Notes under the pieces: generated by a model
What the model saw: the letters and a program-made list of their open reading frames with translations, nothing else
Told to the model about the DNA's origin: nothing
Database searches by the model: none
DNA from: Neonectria sp. B-13
Lineage: Eukaryota > Ascomycota > Sordariomycetes > Hypocreales > Nectriaceae
Direction: 5' to 3'
DNA: 64,000 nt
Assembly: GCA_002682825.1 (NCBI GenBank)
Contig: NOKP01000005.1
Location: 62,001-126,000 of the forward strand
Part shown: piece by piece, positions 16,642-28,759 of the stretch
How the letters are laid out: every line of letters begins with the position of its first letter
How positions within the stretch are numbered: the first letter of the stretch is position 1
Program-made: the position numbers and the translations under genes

Positions 16642-17044
16642 TATAATAGTCAGGCTTAACCTAGGGGTCTAGAGTAGGTCTAAGGTATATAATTTAATAA
16701 TTAAGTAGATTAGAATATTATAATAAGTAATATAGATTATAGTAATAATGTATAATAGTAAGTTATTATATAATTAAAGTATAGTATTAATAGCTAAGAA
16801 GCTTAAAGCTTTTTATTTAATATACTAAGTAAATATATATATATATAGAAGATTAGTATAATTAAATAGTATTAAGTTATATTAAATTATATTAGTTTAA
16901 TCTATATATACTTACTAGTATTAAACTATATTAAATAAAGCCTATTTAATATATAGGTATTATATACTATAATAGGAAAGAAAAAGTAAGTATTAAAATA
17001 ATTCTATTAGTTATAATTGCTTAGTTTTAACCTAGGCTATAATA
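16642..17044 (-). mobile_element. Solo LTR, family E, RIPped copy
   Basis: Its reverse complement aligns along its length with the intact solo LTR at 11937-12349, with C/G replaced by T/A throughout; shared anchors include the TAGACCCCTAGGTTAAGCC stretch. The flanking 5-bp repeats ATAGC (16637-16641) and ATAGT (17045-17049) are a target duplication differing by one transition. Confidence 0.85.
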
Positions 17045-17049
17045 ATAGT

Positions 17050-17852
17050 ATATAAGATTAATAAAAAGTATAATTAAAGGAAACTTAATAGTAAGCTTTA
17101 TAAGAAGGCTATATCTAAAGTAAGGCTTAAGTATAATAGTATATTAGTTATCTATATGCTTTAGGGATATTTGTTAAATAGTAATTAAGATACTATAATA
17201 GTTAGAGTAAGCTATTTTTAATCTAGATTAAAAGTATATAAAAACTTTAGGTATTTCTAAACTTAATAGACTATAGTTACTAATAGAAAGATAAAAAGAA
17301 TAATATAAGAGAAGTTATATTATATTAATAAGTAAGTATTTTATTAGACTTTAGATATTTAAATATAATATTAAGTTAAAAGATAGTTTAATAGTAGAAA
17401 GAGATAAGAAATAATACTCTAAATAAATAATAATCCCTTAGTAAAATACTTAGAAATATATTATATAGGCATTTTAGTTAGTTAGCCTAAGGCTATATTA
17501 GATAGTATATATATAGTCTAATAGTTTAATATTTAGTACTTTCTAATAGAGAAGTATTTTATAAGATTAATTATTAAGTTAAAAGTTAGAAAGAATATTA
17601 ATAAAGTATTAAAAAAGCCTATAATTAGCTTAATAATTAGTATTATAAAAGATAGAAATTCAACCTAGAATTAAGTAAAGATTTAAATATAATTATAGAA
17701 TTCTTTTTTAGTAAATAAAGATAAAGACTTAAGCTTTAAGCTTAATAAGCTTATTTCTCTTATCTCTTTATAGTAAGAAACTCTTTAATCTTTATTTCTT
17801 AAAATAATAATAAAAAGAAAAAGATCTTTTCTCTTCTTTCTATAAGGGTTAA
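17050..17852. other. RIPped AT-rich sequence, nothing recognised
   Basis: AT-rich degraded DNA with no surviving reading frame and no match to families A, B or the LTRs in this window. Confidence 0.5.
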
Positions 17853-18023
17853 TGTACATAGGGTGAATCAGAAGGTAGAGGTAAAGGTATATTAAGACTT
17901 CCACTTGGCAAGCATCTCTCAAGGGCTCACCGAGCAGTCCTAATATAGGTCTTAGGCTGAGGGCTAAGTTATATGACCTAGCCTAGTAAGGACCCTTTAG
18001 GGCCCTTAGCTTATCTTCTTATA
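17853..18023 (+). repeat. LTR-like direct repeat D, copy 1
   Basis: The 171-bp sequence begins TGTACATAGGG and ends CTTCTTATA. It is repeated in the same orientation, at the same length, at 20589-20759. TG...CA-type ends and direct orientation suggest a pair of LTRs. No matching 5-bp target duplication was found, so they could also be independent solo LTRs. Confidence 0.6.
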
Positions 18024-18334
18024 ATTATTCCCCTCTCTTTAAAGCTTTATCCTAAAGCTTATAGAGTTCTTACTATCCTATTACCCTTATTAAAACCTAG
18101 TAGGAAAAAGAGTAATAATAGCCTACTTAGAAATAGTAATCTTATCTCTTCTCCTTTATATCCTTTATAGAGTGCTTAGTATATACTTAGTATATATTCA
18201 TTATAATTTTCTTTATTTGTTTATTTATTTATTTTCTACTATTATTCCTCTTTCTCTAGAGCTTTATTCTAAAGTCCTAAGATTTGATTTATTAATAATT
18301 ATTATTATTCTCTATCTTATTTATAAAAGGTTTA

Positions 18335-18400
18335 CTAGTCCTATCTTATTTATAAAGAGCTTTATTAATCCTATCTTATTTATAAAGAACTTTTTCTTTT
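18335..18400 (+). repeat. Short tandem repeat, ~30-bp unit
   Basis: Two to three units of CTATCTTATTTATAAAGA-type sequence occur here. The unit resembles that of the larger array at 18700-18985, so the two tracts are probably related. Confidence 0.6.
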
Positions 18401-18699
18401 ATATTATATATTAATATTTTTAATATACTCTAGCTATTTATTAAGCTCTTACTAAATTATAACTCTTAATAAGAACTCTTTATATCTTAGGCTATATTTA
18501 TCTTCTAAGGTATATCTTATAGAAAACATAGGATATACTATTTTAGATTAATAACTCTAGCTACTATTAGGTCCTTTCTAATATCTTAGAGTAGTTAGGT
18601 TCCTATAGAGCACCTACTGTCTACTCAATAAGCATTTGGTAAGACAAAGGATATTATCCCTAGCTTAGGAAACAATAGAGCCCTTAAGGCAGGGACTAC

Positions 18700-18985
18700 C
18701 TTACCTCATTTACAGAGGTCTTATTGCCTCATTTATAGAGGGCTTATTGCCTTATTTATAGAGGGCTTATAGGATCCTTGCCTTATTTACAGAGACCTTC
18801 TAGTATCCTGCCTTGTTTACAGAGGTCTTATTAGGTTCCTGTCTTATTTACAGAGAGCTTCTAGGTTCCTGCCTTATTTACAGAGGACTTTTAGGTTCCT
18901 GCCTTATTTATAGAGGGCTTTTAGGTTCCTGCCTTATTTATAGAGGACTTTTAGGTTCCTACCTTATTTATAGAGGACTTTTCTT
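18700..18985 (+). repeat. 30-bp minisatellite array
   Basis: Roughly nine tandem units carry the core CCTTATTTACAGAGG followed by ACTTTTAGGTTCCTG-like sequence. The period settles to exactly 30 bp in the right half, so one frame reads a repeating decapeptide. That frame is a by-product of the repeat, not a gene. C and G are better preserved here than in the flanks. Confidence 0.85.
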
Positions 18986-20588
18986 TAATGATTCTTTCTT
19001 TATTTCTTATATAGTCTATTTAGTATATATTTACTATTCTTTTACTTATTTATTTATTATAATCTAAAGAGTTTATATTATCTTAATATATATTTTATAA
19101 TTATATTAATTGATTAATAATAGTATAAGTAGATTATATAGTTATAGTTAGCTAGGTATTTTATATTATACTTTTACTTAGTATATATTTAATAGATAGT
19201 TTCTCTATTAGTCTCTTTAAATAGAATCCTATATAGTATTCTTTCTTTTTATAATAGAAGTAAATAATCCCTAGGAAGAATTAGATTTTTCTTAGCCTTT
19301 TTTCTTTTATAGCTAATACCCTTTAGAGTATTATTTATAGTAAAGAGCTTATCTAAGGTTCTTTTAAAGGTTTTATTATAGTTAGTTAATTATTATTTAG
19401 CTAATAATTAATAGTATATTAAGCTAGAGTTTACTATTAGTATTAGGCTTTTTATATTAGCTTTTAAGCTCTTTTAATTATACTATTTATTTAATATAGT
19501 TCTTTCTATAATCTTAGATAAAGTCTAAAGTAATATTAATATATAAGGACTTTATTATTATTAATATTCTTTATACTAAGAATAGTATAATTAACTTATT
19601 ATATATTAAAGTAATCTATTAGTAACTATTTAAGAAGTTATTAAAAGCTTAAAAGGCTATTCTATAGCTTAATTTCCTTTTATATTAAATCTATATATTA
19701 TTATTAGAGAAAGATAGTAAAGTCCTTCTAGGTTAAGTTTAATAAACCTATAGTATATACTTACTAATCAGTTTATAAGCTAGTATATAACTTAATTATA
19801 GTCTAATTAATCTTTTAGATCTCTATAGTAATTATCTATATATTATTATTATTTTAAATTATTTTAATTTAATCTTTTATTTTTATACTTATAATATTAC
19901 TCTAAAGAGTAGTATATATATAATAAGAAGAGTATTTATATTTCTTTAATAGTTATATTCCTTATTATTATACTAACTACTTAATATAAAGTATCTATTA
20001 TTTCTCTATTATAATTATTTATTACTTAAATTAGTAATTTATAGCTTTCTACTAGATTACTATAGTTTATAGAAGGATTTATATTATTATATTTTTATTA
20101 GTTAATTATTAGTTATTTATTAAATAGTCTTAGGATTTTATATAATATAAGATTAATCTAAGGTCTTAAGGGCTTTTTAAGCAATCTTAAGAGGGTTATT
20201 ATACTATTTTATAAAAAGTCTTCTTATAAAAGGTTTATTAATCTAAGTATTAGAAGTCTAAGGTAGTTTTTAGTAGATCTTATAAAAGCTATAATAAGAG
20301 TTTAGCTATTAGTTATAAGTTCTTTAATTTAGGTTCAATAGGTAAAGATATATCTGATTTATTATTAGTATTCTTTCTTTACTATTTATTAAAAAGTTTA
20401 TTTAAGGTCTCTATAGACTTAGTCTATATAAGGGTTATATAGTTAATAGTCTTTAACTATATCCTTAATAAGTACTTAATAGTTATAAGGCATTAAGTTA
20501 TACTATAAGTTTTCTTTTCCTTATTTATCTTCTAAGATATACTAATAACTTAGGGTAGATATAGAAGTAGAAGAATTATAAGAGTTAG

Positions 20589-20759
20589 TATATATAGGGT
20601 AAATTAGAAGGTAGAGGTAAAGGTATATTAAGACTTCTATTTGATAAGTATCTCTTAAGGGCTTACTAAGTAGTCCTAATATAGGTCTTAGGCTAGGGGC
20701 TAAGTTATATAACCTAGCCTAATAAGGACCCTTTAGGGCCCTTAGTTTATCTTCTTACA
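20589..20759 (+). repeat. LTR-like direct repeat D, copy 2
   Basis: 171 bp, same orientation and length as 17853-18023, beginning TATATATAGGG (a RIPped TGTACATAGGG) and ending CTTCTTACA. It is more heavily RIPped at its start than copy 1 but keeps the CA end. Confidence 0.6.
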
Positions 20760-21170
20760 CTTTCCTACTTAATCTTTCTTATAATAGCCCTATTCTTATA
20801 CCTAATTATACTTTTACTAATAATTAGCTAGCCTACTTAGCTTTTAGCTTCTATTATATACCTTTTATATAATCTAATAATTATTCTTAATTAGAGTAAG
20901 ATTATATACATTAGAACTTCTTTTCTTCTTTAAATTAAACTAAAGAAATATATATATATAGTAAAGAAGTATCTTATAAGATTTTCTTTAAGTCTAATAT
21001 TAAAAAATAAAAGAAATCTATTTCTTAAGCTATCTTTTTAATCTTATATTTACTCTTTTAACTAAGAATAATAAACTTTTCTAAAGTATTATTACTTTTA
21101 TACTTTCTATAGTTAGTATTATTCTTTCTAATTAATCTTTATAATAGAAGAAAGAATAATATTATTATAT
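20760..21170. other. RIPped AT-rich sequence
   Basis: Degraded DNA between repeat D and copy A5. Nothing recognised. Confidence 0.5.
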
Positions 21171-21184
21171 ATAAAGTTAATAAT

Positions 21185-22242
21185 CACTATTGAAACTACT
21201 ATTTAGACTACTATTTCTGCCTATCCACAATTGCACTAAATCATATGTTTCCTTTGCTTAAGCTTAATAGGGGGATAGATCTTTGGATTTTAAACCTAAT
21301 TATTGACTTTTGCCCCCTCCACCATTGTCAGTCTGCTGATGCTAGGAACGACCATCAGGCTTCCAACTCCCTCTGCCAAATCCCTCTATAGTTCTAGTAG
21401 GATTCTCTTGCTTTCTAATATGTTACTCCTTTAGTTGTAGGTTAATTAGTATAGTATTGCTTATCAGCTGTATAACGTATAAAATATAGTTATTATACTT
21501 TAGACTATTAATAAACCTCTTCTTTATATTAGTAGTATTATTATTCCTTTCTAGCTTTAAAGCTAGTCTTTCTAGAAAGACTTATTCTATTATAATTTAC
21601 TAGGCTATTACTCTATTAGACTAGATTCTATCTTATAGTAGAATATAATAATTAAAGACTATTAACTAGATTAATTCCTTAGCCTTAGGGTATTAATTGG
21701 TTTTAATCTCTTTTATATCTTATAGGTTAGACTTTTAAACTATAATTTATAGCTTAGAAATAAGGCTTAGATCTACTTAAAATAGGCTATATAGGTTATA
21801 TAAGAGCCTATAAGTATAGCTTAGTAAGGGCTTACTAAACTATAGTATGATTTAAAAGGTAGTTATTGTATATGATTGATTATATGATTATTGTATTAGG
21901 TAGAAGGTTGGATAGAATGCAAAAAGGTAACCTAGAAAGTGTAAAGGTTATTTTATAGACTGGGCTTTTATCCTAAGAGGTTTTAGCCTTTTCTAAGGTC
22001 TAGCTTTTCTAAGATCTAGCTTTTCTAAGATCTAGCTTTTCTAAGATCTAGCTTTTCTAGTTGATTAGGGTAGTAAAACTTATACCTTAACTTTATAGTA
22101 GAAACTTTTATCTCTTTAAGTTATTATTACCTTAGGCTTAAGTATTAAGCCTATTATACTATTGTTTTTTCTATTTTCTTTTATATTATTTAACCTTTAG
22201 TCTCTTCTCTAGGTATATACTACTAAGGACTATTATATCTAA
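21185..22242 (+). mobile_element. Family A retroposon, copy A5
   Basis: The 1058-bp copy is flanked by a 14-bp duplication, ATAAAGTTAATAAT, at 21171-21184 and 22243-22256. It begins CACTATTGAAAC and ends TTATATCTAA. Tandem 16-nt units are at about 21990-22060. Parts of the 5' third are only lightly RIPped. Confidence 0.88.
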
Positions 22243-22640
22243 ATAAAGTTAATAATATTTTTCTATTAAATAAGAGAAATTAAACCTTTTAGAATATATA
22301 TAGTATAAAACTTTAACTTTAGTATAAATAATATAAATCAATTAGTAATCTAAAGTAAGTCTATTAGATTAATATTAATTATTATTTTCTTTATCTTAAT
22401 ACTTATTATAATATTAAGATATTAATCTTATTCTTTATAAATCTTCTAATTATTTATATAAACTAAATAAGCTTTATTAATAAATTAAATTATAAATATA
22501 ATTACTATTTAAGTAATTTAAGTCTGTTAGAATATAAAGACTAATAATATATTCTTTATTAAGATATTACTTTTTATAAAGCTTTTAAATATATTCTTTA
22601 TTAAAATATTACTCTTTATATACTTATATAATAATATAAA

Positions 22641-23683
22641 TACTATTAAAACTACTATTTAGACTACTATTTCTACTTATCTATAATTGTACTAAATTAT
22701 ATATTTCCTTTGCTTAAGCTTAATAGAAGGGATAGATCTTTGGATTTTGAACCTAATTATTAACTTTTGCCCTTTCTATAGAACTCCCTCTGCCAAATCC
22801 CTCTATACAGCTTTATAGCTAATGTTAAAGATAACTATAGTAGGATTCCCTTAGTTTCTAATGTATTACTCCTTTAGCTATAGGTTGGTTAGAATAATAT
22901 TACCTATTAACTGTATAATCTATAAAGCATAGATAGGGTTATATAGCTTCTTAAGGAACTCTTTCTCTATAGTAGTAATATTACTATTTCTTTCTAGCTT
23001 TAGAGCTAGCCTCTTTAAAAAGAGCTATTTTATTATAATCTATTAAGTAATTACTATATTAAGCTTTATTTCCTCTTATAATAGAATATTATAGCTAAAA
23101 ATTACTAATTAGATTAACTTCTTAAGTTTAAAGTAGTTAATTATAAGCTATTTTATATGCCTTAGGCTAGACTTTTAAGCTATAATTTATAGTATAGAAA
23201 TAAGACTTAAATATTCTTTTAATTTAATATATAGATTATATAAGAGTCTATATATATAGCTTAGTAAGAGCTTACTAAGCTATAGTACAATTTAGAAAGT
23301 TATTTTATATAATTAATTATATAATTATTATATTATATAAAAGGTTAAATAGAATATAAAGAGCCTAGAAAGTATAAAGGTTAACTAGGCTTTTATCCTA
23401 AGAGGTTTTAGCCTTTTCTAAGATCTAGCTTTTCTAAGGTTTAACTTTTTTAAGATTTAGCTTTTCTAAGATCTAACTTTTCTAAGATCTAGCTTTTCTA
23501 GCTAATTAAGGCAGTAAAACTTATACTTTAACTTTATAGTAGAAACTTTTATTTCCTTAAGTTATTATTACCTTAGGCTTAAGTATTAAGTCTATTATAT
23601 TATTGTTTTTTCTATTTTCTTTTATACTATTTAATCTTTAGTTTCTTCTCTAAGTATATATTATTAAGGACTATTATATCTAA
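22641..23683 (+). mobile_element. Family A retroposon, copy A6
   Basis: This copy of about 1043 bp has canonical ends (TACTATTAAAAC to TTATATCTAA) and the 16-nt array at about 23410-23500. A clean target duplication could not be read: the flanks are low-complexity A/T. The DNA between A5 and A6 (22257-22640) is unassigned RIPped sequence. Confidence 0.75.
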
Positions 23684-24373
23684 ATAAATAAAAATTAATA
23701 ATAATATAAAAGCTTTTAAAAGTATCTTAAGTAAAGTTAATTATAAAGGTTTAATACTTTTAATCTTTTCTATTAGTTTAAATATTAATTTAAGTTAATT
23801 ATACTAAGTTCCTTTAGTAAAAGTATTATTCTTTATTAAAGTCTTTATAATTAAAAGTATTTTTCTAAATAAAGAAATTAGAATAAATAACTTCTTAAAT
23901 AGAAGAACTATAATTACTAACTTTCTAAATAAAGAAGGAATTAGGATTAATAATTTCTTCTAAGAGTTAATTAAGTTAAAAGAGATAATATTTTTAGGCT
24001 TATCTTTAGGCTACTTAGAAAGTCTATTATTAATTATAAACCCTTTTTTAATAAAGGCTTTAGTAAGATTAATAAGTATAATAAACTTAAGCTTATTAAT
24101 ATTTAATTAGTATATTAAGAAACTTTAAATCTCTTTATTAAAAGATATAATAAAATATAGAATAAATTAATGGTTATTTAAGAGTTTATTTAGTCTAAGG
24201 TTTAATTATATAATAATTAAAAAGCTATTATAATAAGTAAAAATATTAAAGGTTTAAAGCTTATAATCTATTAATAAGAGTTAATAATATATATTAAATA
24301 TTCTATTAATAGTTTAATTATAATTTCCTAAGCTATACTTTAAGTCTTTAATCCTTAGTTCTTTCTTAATAAT
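23684..24373. other. RIPped AT-rich sequence
   Basis: Degraded DNA between copies A6 and B1. Nothing recognised. Confidence 0.5.
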
Positions 24374-24387
24374 ATAATTAAAGAAGC

Positions 24388-25382
24388 CCCTTTATAAGGG
24401 AACCTAATATATAATGATTACTATATTATATATTGATTTCTTTATCTTAAGCCTAATTGGTTTTAAAGTTCTTTATTAACCTTTATATTTAACCTAAACC
24501 TATCTACCTTTTCTATCCAGTCTAAGTTTTTCCTTAATCCTATTCCTAGTATATAATCCTACCCTTATTAATCCTTATATTTCCCTTTAATTTTAAGATA
24601 CTAAACTAACTAGCTATTTATACTAGCTTTATATACTCTAATAGCTCCTAGAACTATAAGATATATTTATCTCTAGTTAATTTATTAATAATAGTTTTAT
24701 TCTAGTATAATTTAGCTTTTAATCTTTTAGTAAGCTTTTTAAGAAACTCCTTTTCCTTTTTAATAAAGTTAATATTATTAACTTTAGTACTTTTATTATT
24801 TAAGAGTAAGTAGTAGTTAAATATAGCTAGATATACTATTTAAATAGTATTAATTATTATATAATTAGACTTAAAACTACTAAGATTATAGATTTTAGCT
24901 TAATAAAGCTATTACTTATACTTAATAAGCTTAATCTTTCTATCTAAAGAGTAATAGTATTTTATTTTATATATCTTATAGTTCTATTTCTTACTATTAG
25001 GTTATAAGATATAATAAATAATAGTAAAAGTAGAATATATTATAGTTATATTATACTATATTATAGTATATTAAGAAAGAAGGAAGAAGACTAATTAGAC
25101 TTATTAGCTTAATAAGAGATAGTTATTTATATGTATTATAGTTTAGGATAAGCTTTTTATGAATTAGATATTAAGGTTAGAGAGAGGAATCTAGATAGGT
25201 TATAAAAATAGGCTTAAGGTATAATATTAATATAAACTATATTACTAGGAAAGCTTATTATATTTAAGTTATTAGGATTAATAATACTAAGTATAATATC
25301 TTATTATATTAACTATTATATATTATCTACTGTATTATCTTAATTTATTAGATAATATTAACTAAGGCTAAAATTACTATAA
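24388..25382 (+). mobile_element. Family B retroposon, copy B1
   Basis: The 995-bp copy starts CCCTTTATAAGGGAACC, a small inverted repeat at the 5' end, and ends AATTACTATAA. The perfect 14-bp target duplication ATAATTAAAGAAGC lies at 24374-24387 and 25383-25396. It shares its full length with B2 (32447-33408) and its last ~215 bp with B3. No coding frame survives. Confidence 0.85.
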
Positions 25383-25396
25383 ATAATTAAAGAAGC

Positions 25397-25695
25397 TTTT
25401 AATTTAATCTAAGTTAAAAGCTTTAGCTTTTTTATTACTCCTTTTTATCTTTATTAATTAATTAAGCTTTTAATCTTAGAAATATAAAGCAAATTTAATT
25501 CCCTTAGATATTTCCCCTTTTACTTAAATAATAAGTTTCTTTAAAGTAATACTATTTTCTATTATTTACCTTTTTATTAAGCTAATTAGCCCTTAGATAG
25601 TTAGAATAATAAGAAAGATTCTAAGGAAATTATATTCTTATTAACTATCTTAGTAAGAAATAAGTATTCTATAAATAAGGAATTTATAGAATATA
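25397..25695. other. RIPped AT-rich sequence
   Basis: Degraded DNA between B1 and A7. Nothing recognised. Confidence 0.5.
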
Positions 25696-25709
25696 TTATT
25701 AAAAGCTAT

Positions 25710-26756
25710 TACTATTGAAACTACTGTTTGAACTACTATTTCTACCTATTTGCAATTGTACTGAATTATATGTTTCCTTTGCTTAAGCTTAACAGAGGGA
25801 TAGATCTTTGGATTTTAAACCTAATTATTGACTTTTACCCCCTTTAGCTTTTAACTCCCTCTATTAAATCCCTTTATGCTTTATAGCTAATGTTAGAAAT
25901 GATTAGATTCCCTTAGTTTCTAATATATTACTCCTTTAGCTATAGATTGATTAGAATAATATTATCTATTAACTATATAATCTATAGGGTAGAGATAGAG
26001 TTATATAGTTTCTTAAGGAACTCCTTCTCTATAGTAATAATATTATTATTCCTTTTTAGCTTTAGAGCTAGTCTTTCTAAAAAGAGCTATTCTATTATAA
26101 TCTATTAGGCTATTATTATATTAAGTTAAATTCTATCTTATAATAGGATATTATAGCTAAAGACTACTAATTAGACTAATTTCTTAGGTTTAAAGTAATT
26201 AATTATAGGCTATTTTATATACTTTAGGCTAGACTTTTAAGCTATAATTTATAGTATAGAAATAAGACTTAAATGTTCTTTTAATTCAATATATAAATTA
26301 TATAAGAGCTTATATATATAGCTTAGTAAAGGCTTACTAAGTTATAATATAATTTAGATAATAGTTATTTTATATAATTAATAATATAATTATTATATTA
26401 TTTAAAAGATTAAATAGAATATAAAAAAGTAATCTAGAAAGTATAAAGCTTTATAAGCTAAACTTTTATCCTAAGGGGTTTTAGCCTTTTCTAAGGTCTA
26501 GCCTTTCTAAGATCTAGCTTTTCTAAGATTTAGCTTTTCTAAGATCTAACTTTTCTAAGATCTAGCTTTTCTAGCTAATTAAAGTAGTAAAACTTATACC
26601 TTAACTTTATAATAGAAACTTTTATTTCTTTAAGTTATTATTACTTTAGGCTTAAGTATTAAGCTTATTATACTATTGTTTTTTCTATTTTCTTTTATAC
26701 TATTTAATCTTTAACCTCTTCTTTAGGTATATACTACTAAGGACTATTATATCTAA
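25710..26756 (+). mobile_element. Family A retroposon, copy A7
   Basis: Canonical ends (TACTATTGAAAC to TTATATCTAA), about 1047 bp, with the 16-nt array at about 26480-26570. The 3' end is followed by an A-rich stretch before a sequence matching the 5' flank, TTATTAAAAG[C/T]TAT. This suggests an A-rich tail of variable length on this copy. Confidence 0.78.
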
Positions 26757-27012
26757 AAAAAACTTTTATTAAAAGTTATAATCTCTTTCTAAGTAGTAAT
26801 AAAAGCTATAAATTATTCTTTCTTTCTTTTCTTTAGAGTATTAAAGATATAAAGATACTTTTTCTTTAAGTTTTAAATATAAGTAATCTAATAGATTTAA
26901 TTAATAAAGTAAATAATCCTAATAAGGAATCTTTAATTAAATTAAGTTTCTTTGAATAGTTAAAATCCTAGGAAAGATTAGTTCTTTATAATAAAAATAA
27001 TCTTTCTAATAT

Positions 27013-27561
27013 GGCAGGGGCAAAGGAATAAGTGGGCTAGCTGGTTGCTAGCAGGGATGTAATTGGGTGTGGAAAAGGGGGTTGCTATAAGGGAGGATAA
27101 GAAGGGAAGGGAGGGAGCAGTGTTTTTTTGAGGGAATCATCATCTTAAGAGAGAACGAGAGGAGAGCTTCTTACTGCAGAGAGATAAGAGAAATGAGCTC
27201 ATTGAGCTTAAAGCTTAAGCCTTTGCCTTTGTTTACTGAGAAAGAATTCTGTAATTACATTCAAATCTTCACTCAATTCCGGGTCAAACCTCTGTCTTCT
27301 ATAACGCTAATTGCCAAGCCGACTGTAGGCCTTTTTGATGCCTTGCCAACATTCTTTCCTGCTTTCGACTTAATAATCAACCTCATGAGATACTTCCCTA
27401 TTAGGAGGTACTAAACACTAGACTGCCTGACCACATATGCGCTGTCTGGTGCAGCTTTGGGCTGACCGACTGAGACGCTTGTGCGATGCATTTCTGTGTA
27501 CTTTACTAAGGGACTGTTATCCATTTGGGGTATTGTTTCTTGTCCCTTTCTGCTGCCAAAC
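27013..27561. mobile_element. Non-RIPped island, possible non-autonomous DNA element
   Basis: About 550 bp of normal composition sit abruptly inside RIPped DNA. The island opens TGGCAGGGGCAAAGGA and closes TCCCTTTCTGCTGCCA, an imperfect terminal inverted repeat with TGGCAG/CTGCCA ends. A CTAATA hexamer lies just outside both ends but is offset by two bases on the right, so the target duplication is uncertain. A 73-codon frame (27193-27414) resembles no family I know. Alternatives: a low-copy spared segment or an LTR fragment. Confidence 0.4.
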
Positions 27562-27570
27562 TAATAAGCT

Positions 27571-28391
27571 TAATTAAATAGTTAGATTATTCCTATTTAT
27601 TAGCTTTAATCTTAAAGGTATTAAGATTAAAACTATTTAAAGTAATAATAATTAAATTCTTTATATTATAAGTTATTAGATATAGGAATATAAAAAGGGT
27701 AAAGTTAATAAATATTTCTTTATTCTAGAGATTATTTAATAATTCTTATAGATCTATATAATACTTATCCTAAGAGCTAAAGTCTTTCTTACTAAAGTCT
27801 AAGTAAGATTAAATAGTCTTAACTTAAGCTTTAATTATATTTCTATCTTCTAAGGCTAAGTACTTTAGGCTTATATTTCCTTAGTAAGATTAATTAAATT
27901 AAAAAGAATAAAAGATTAATTAATTAATTAGGTTCTAATAAAGTAATATCTTAAATATAAGCTTTTTTAAATATAAAAAGCTTTATTTACTCTTATTATT
28001 ATAAATAATCTCTTTATAGAATATTAATTTATTATTAGTATAATAGAATTACTTTTTTTCCTTTATATTCTCTTTAGAAATAGCTATTACTATAGTATTT
28101 TAAAGAGTAAAAGTACTTCTAAAAGTTAGTCTAATTATAGAAAAGTAAGAAATAAGATCTCTATTAAATTTTAAGCTTAAATAAAAAAGAATTATAATAT
28201 TAAGGCTTAAGTTATAATATAGATTTTTCTTAGGGCTAAAATATAAAAAGAGTATTTATATATTAGTATTTCTAAGAGATTATATATTAATAATTTCTAT
28301 ATTATAAAGTATTATATTCTTTATAATAGTAAATTATAATAATAATAGTTCTTATTTTTTAAACCTTTCTATTAAGTTCTTTTTATTTATT
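27571..28391. other. RIPped AT-rich sequence
   Basis: Degraded DNA with no recognisable feature, between the island and truncated copy A10. Confidence 0.5.
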
Positions 28392-28405
28392 ATAATAAAC
28401 TTAAA

Positions 28406-28462
28406 CTATTTAACTTTTAGCCCCTTCTCTAGGTATATACTACTAAGGACTATTATATTTAA
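28406..28462 (+). mobile_element. 57-bp 5'-truncated family A copy (A10)
   Basis: Only the last 57 bp of family A are present, ending TTATATTTAA. They are bounded by a perfect 14-bp duplication, ATAATAAACTTAAA, at 28392-28405 and 28463-28476. A tiny 3' fragment with its own target duplication is a new insertion, not decay of a longer copy, and fixes which end of the family is the 3' end. Confidence 0.85.
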
Positions 28463-28565
28463 ATAATAAACTTAAATACTTACTTTCTTAAAATCTTTCT
28501 CTTTTATATAAAGTCCTATTAGATTAGCCTTAAAGCTTAAACCTTTATATTTAATACTTCTTAAG

Positions 28566-28759
28566 TGTTAAAGGCTTAAGCCTAGGGCTTAGGCTTAGAG
28601 GGACTCATTATATAACCTTATAGAGTACAATCTAAAGATAGCCTAAGTATAACCTAGGCATAGCCTAGGTCTATACAATAAGCATTCCTTTCCCTTCTTA
28701 ACTTTATAAATACTATTATTAATACTTATTTATAGTAGCCTTAAAGCTAGTCTATTATA
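28566..28759 (+). repeat. 5' LTR of the Ty3/gypsy element
   Basis: 194 bp, starting TGTTAAAGG and ending ATTATA (a RIPped ATTACA). It aligns over its full length with 38557-38750. Confidence 0.78.

Larger units (their letters stand above)
18024..20588 (+). other. Sequence between repeat D copies, degraded
   Basis: About 2.57 kb of RIPped DNA, including two minisatellite tracts (listed separately). Near 20390-20540 a plus-strand frame weakly resembles the start of a copia-type integrase core (F-x-V-S-I-D-L-V), but stops interrupt it. The region is too short for a complete autonomous LTR element. Confidence 0.4.

Noticed and set aside
18813..19067. 84-codon frame with decapeptide repeats
   Set aside because: The repeats arise because the minisatellite period is 30 bp; there is no start context, domain or sign of selection on the frame.
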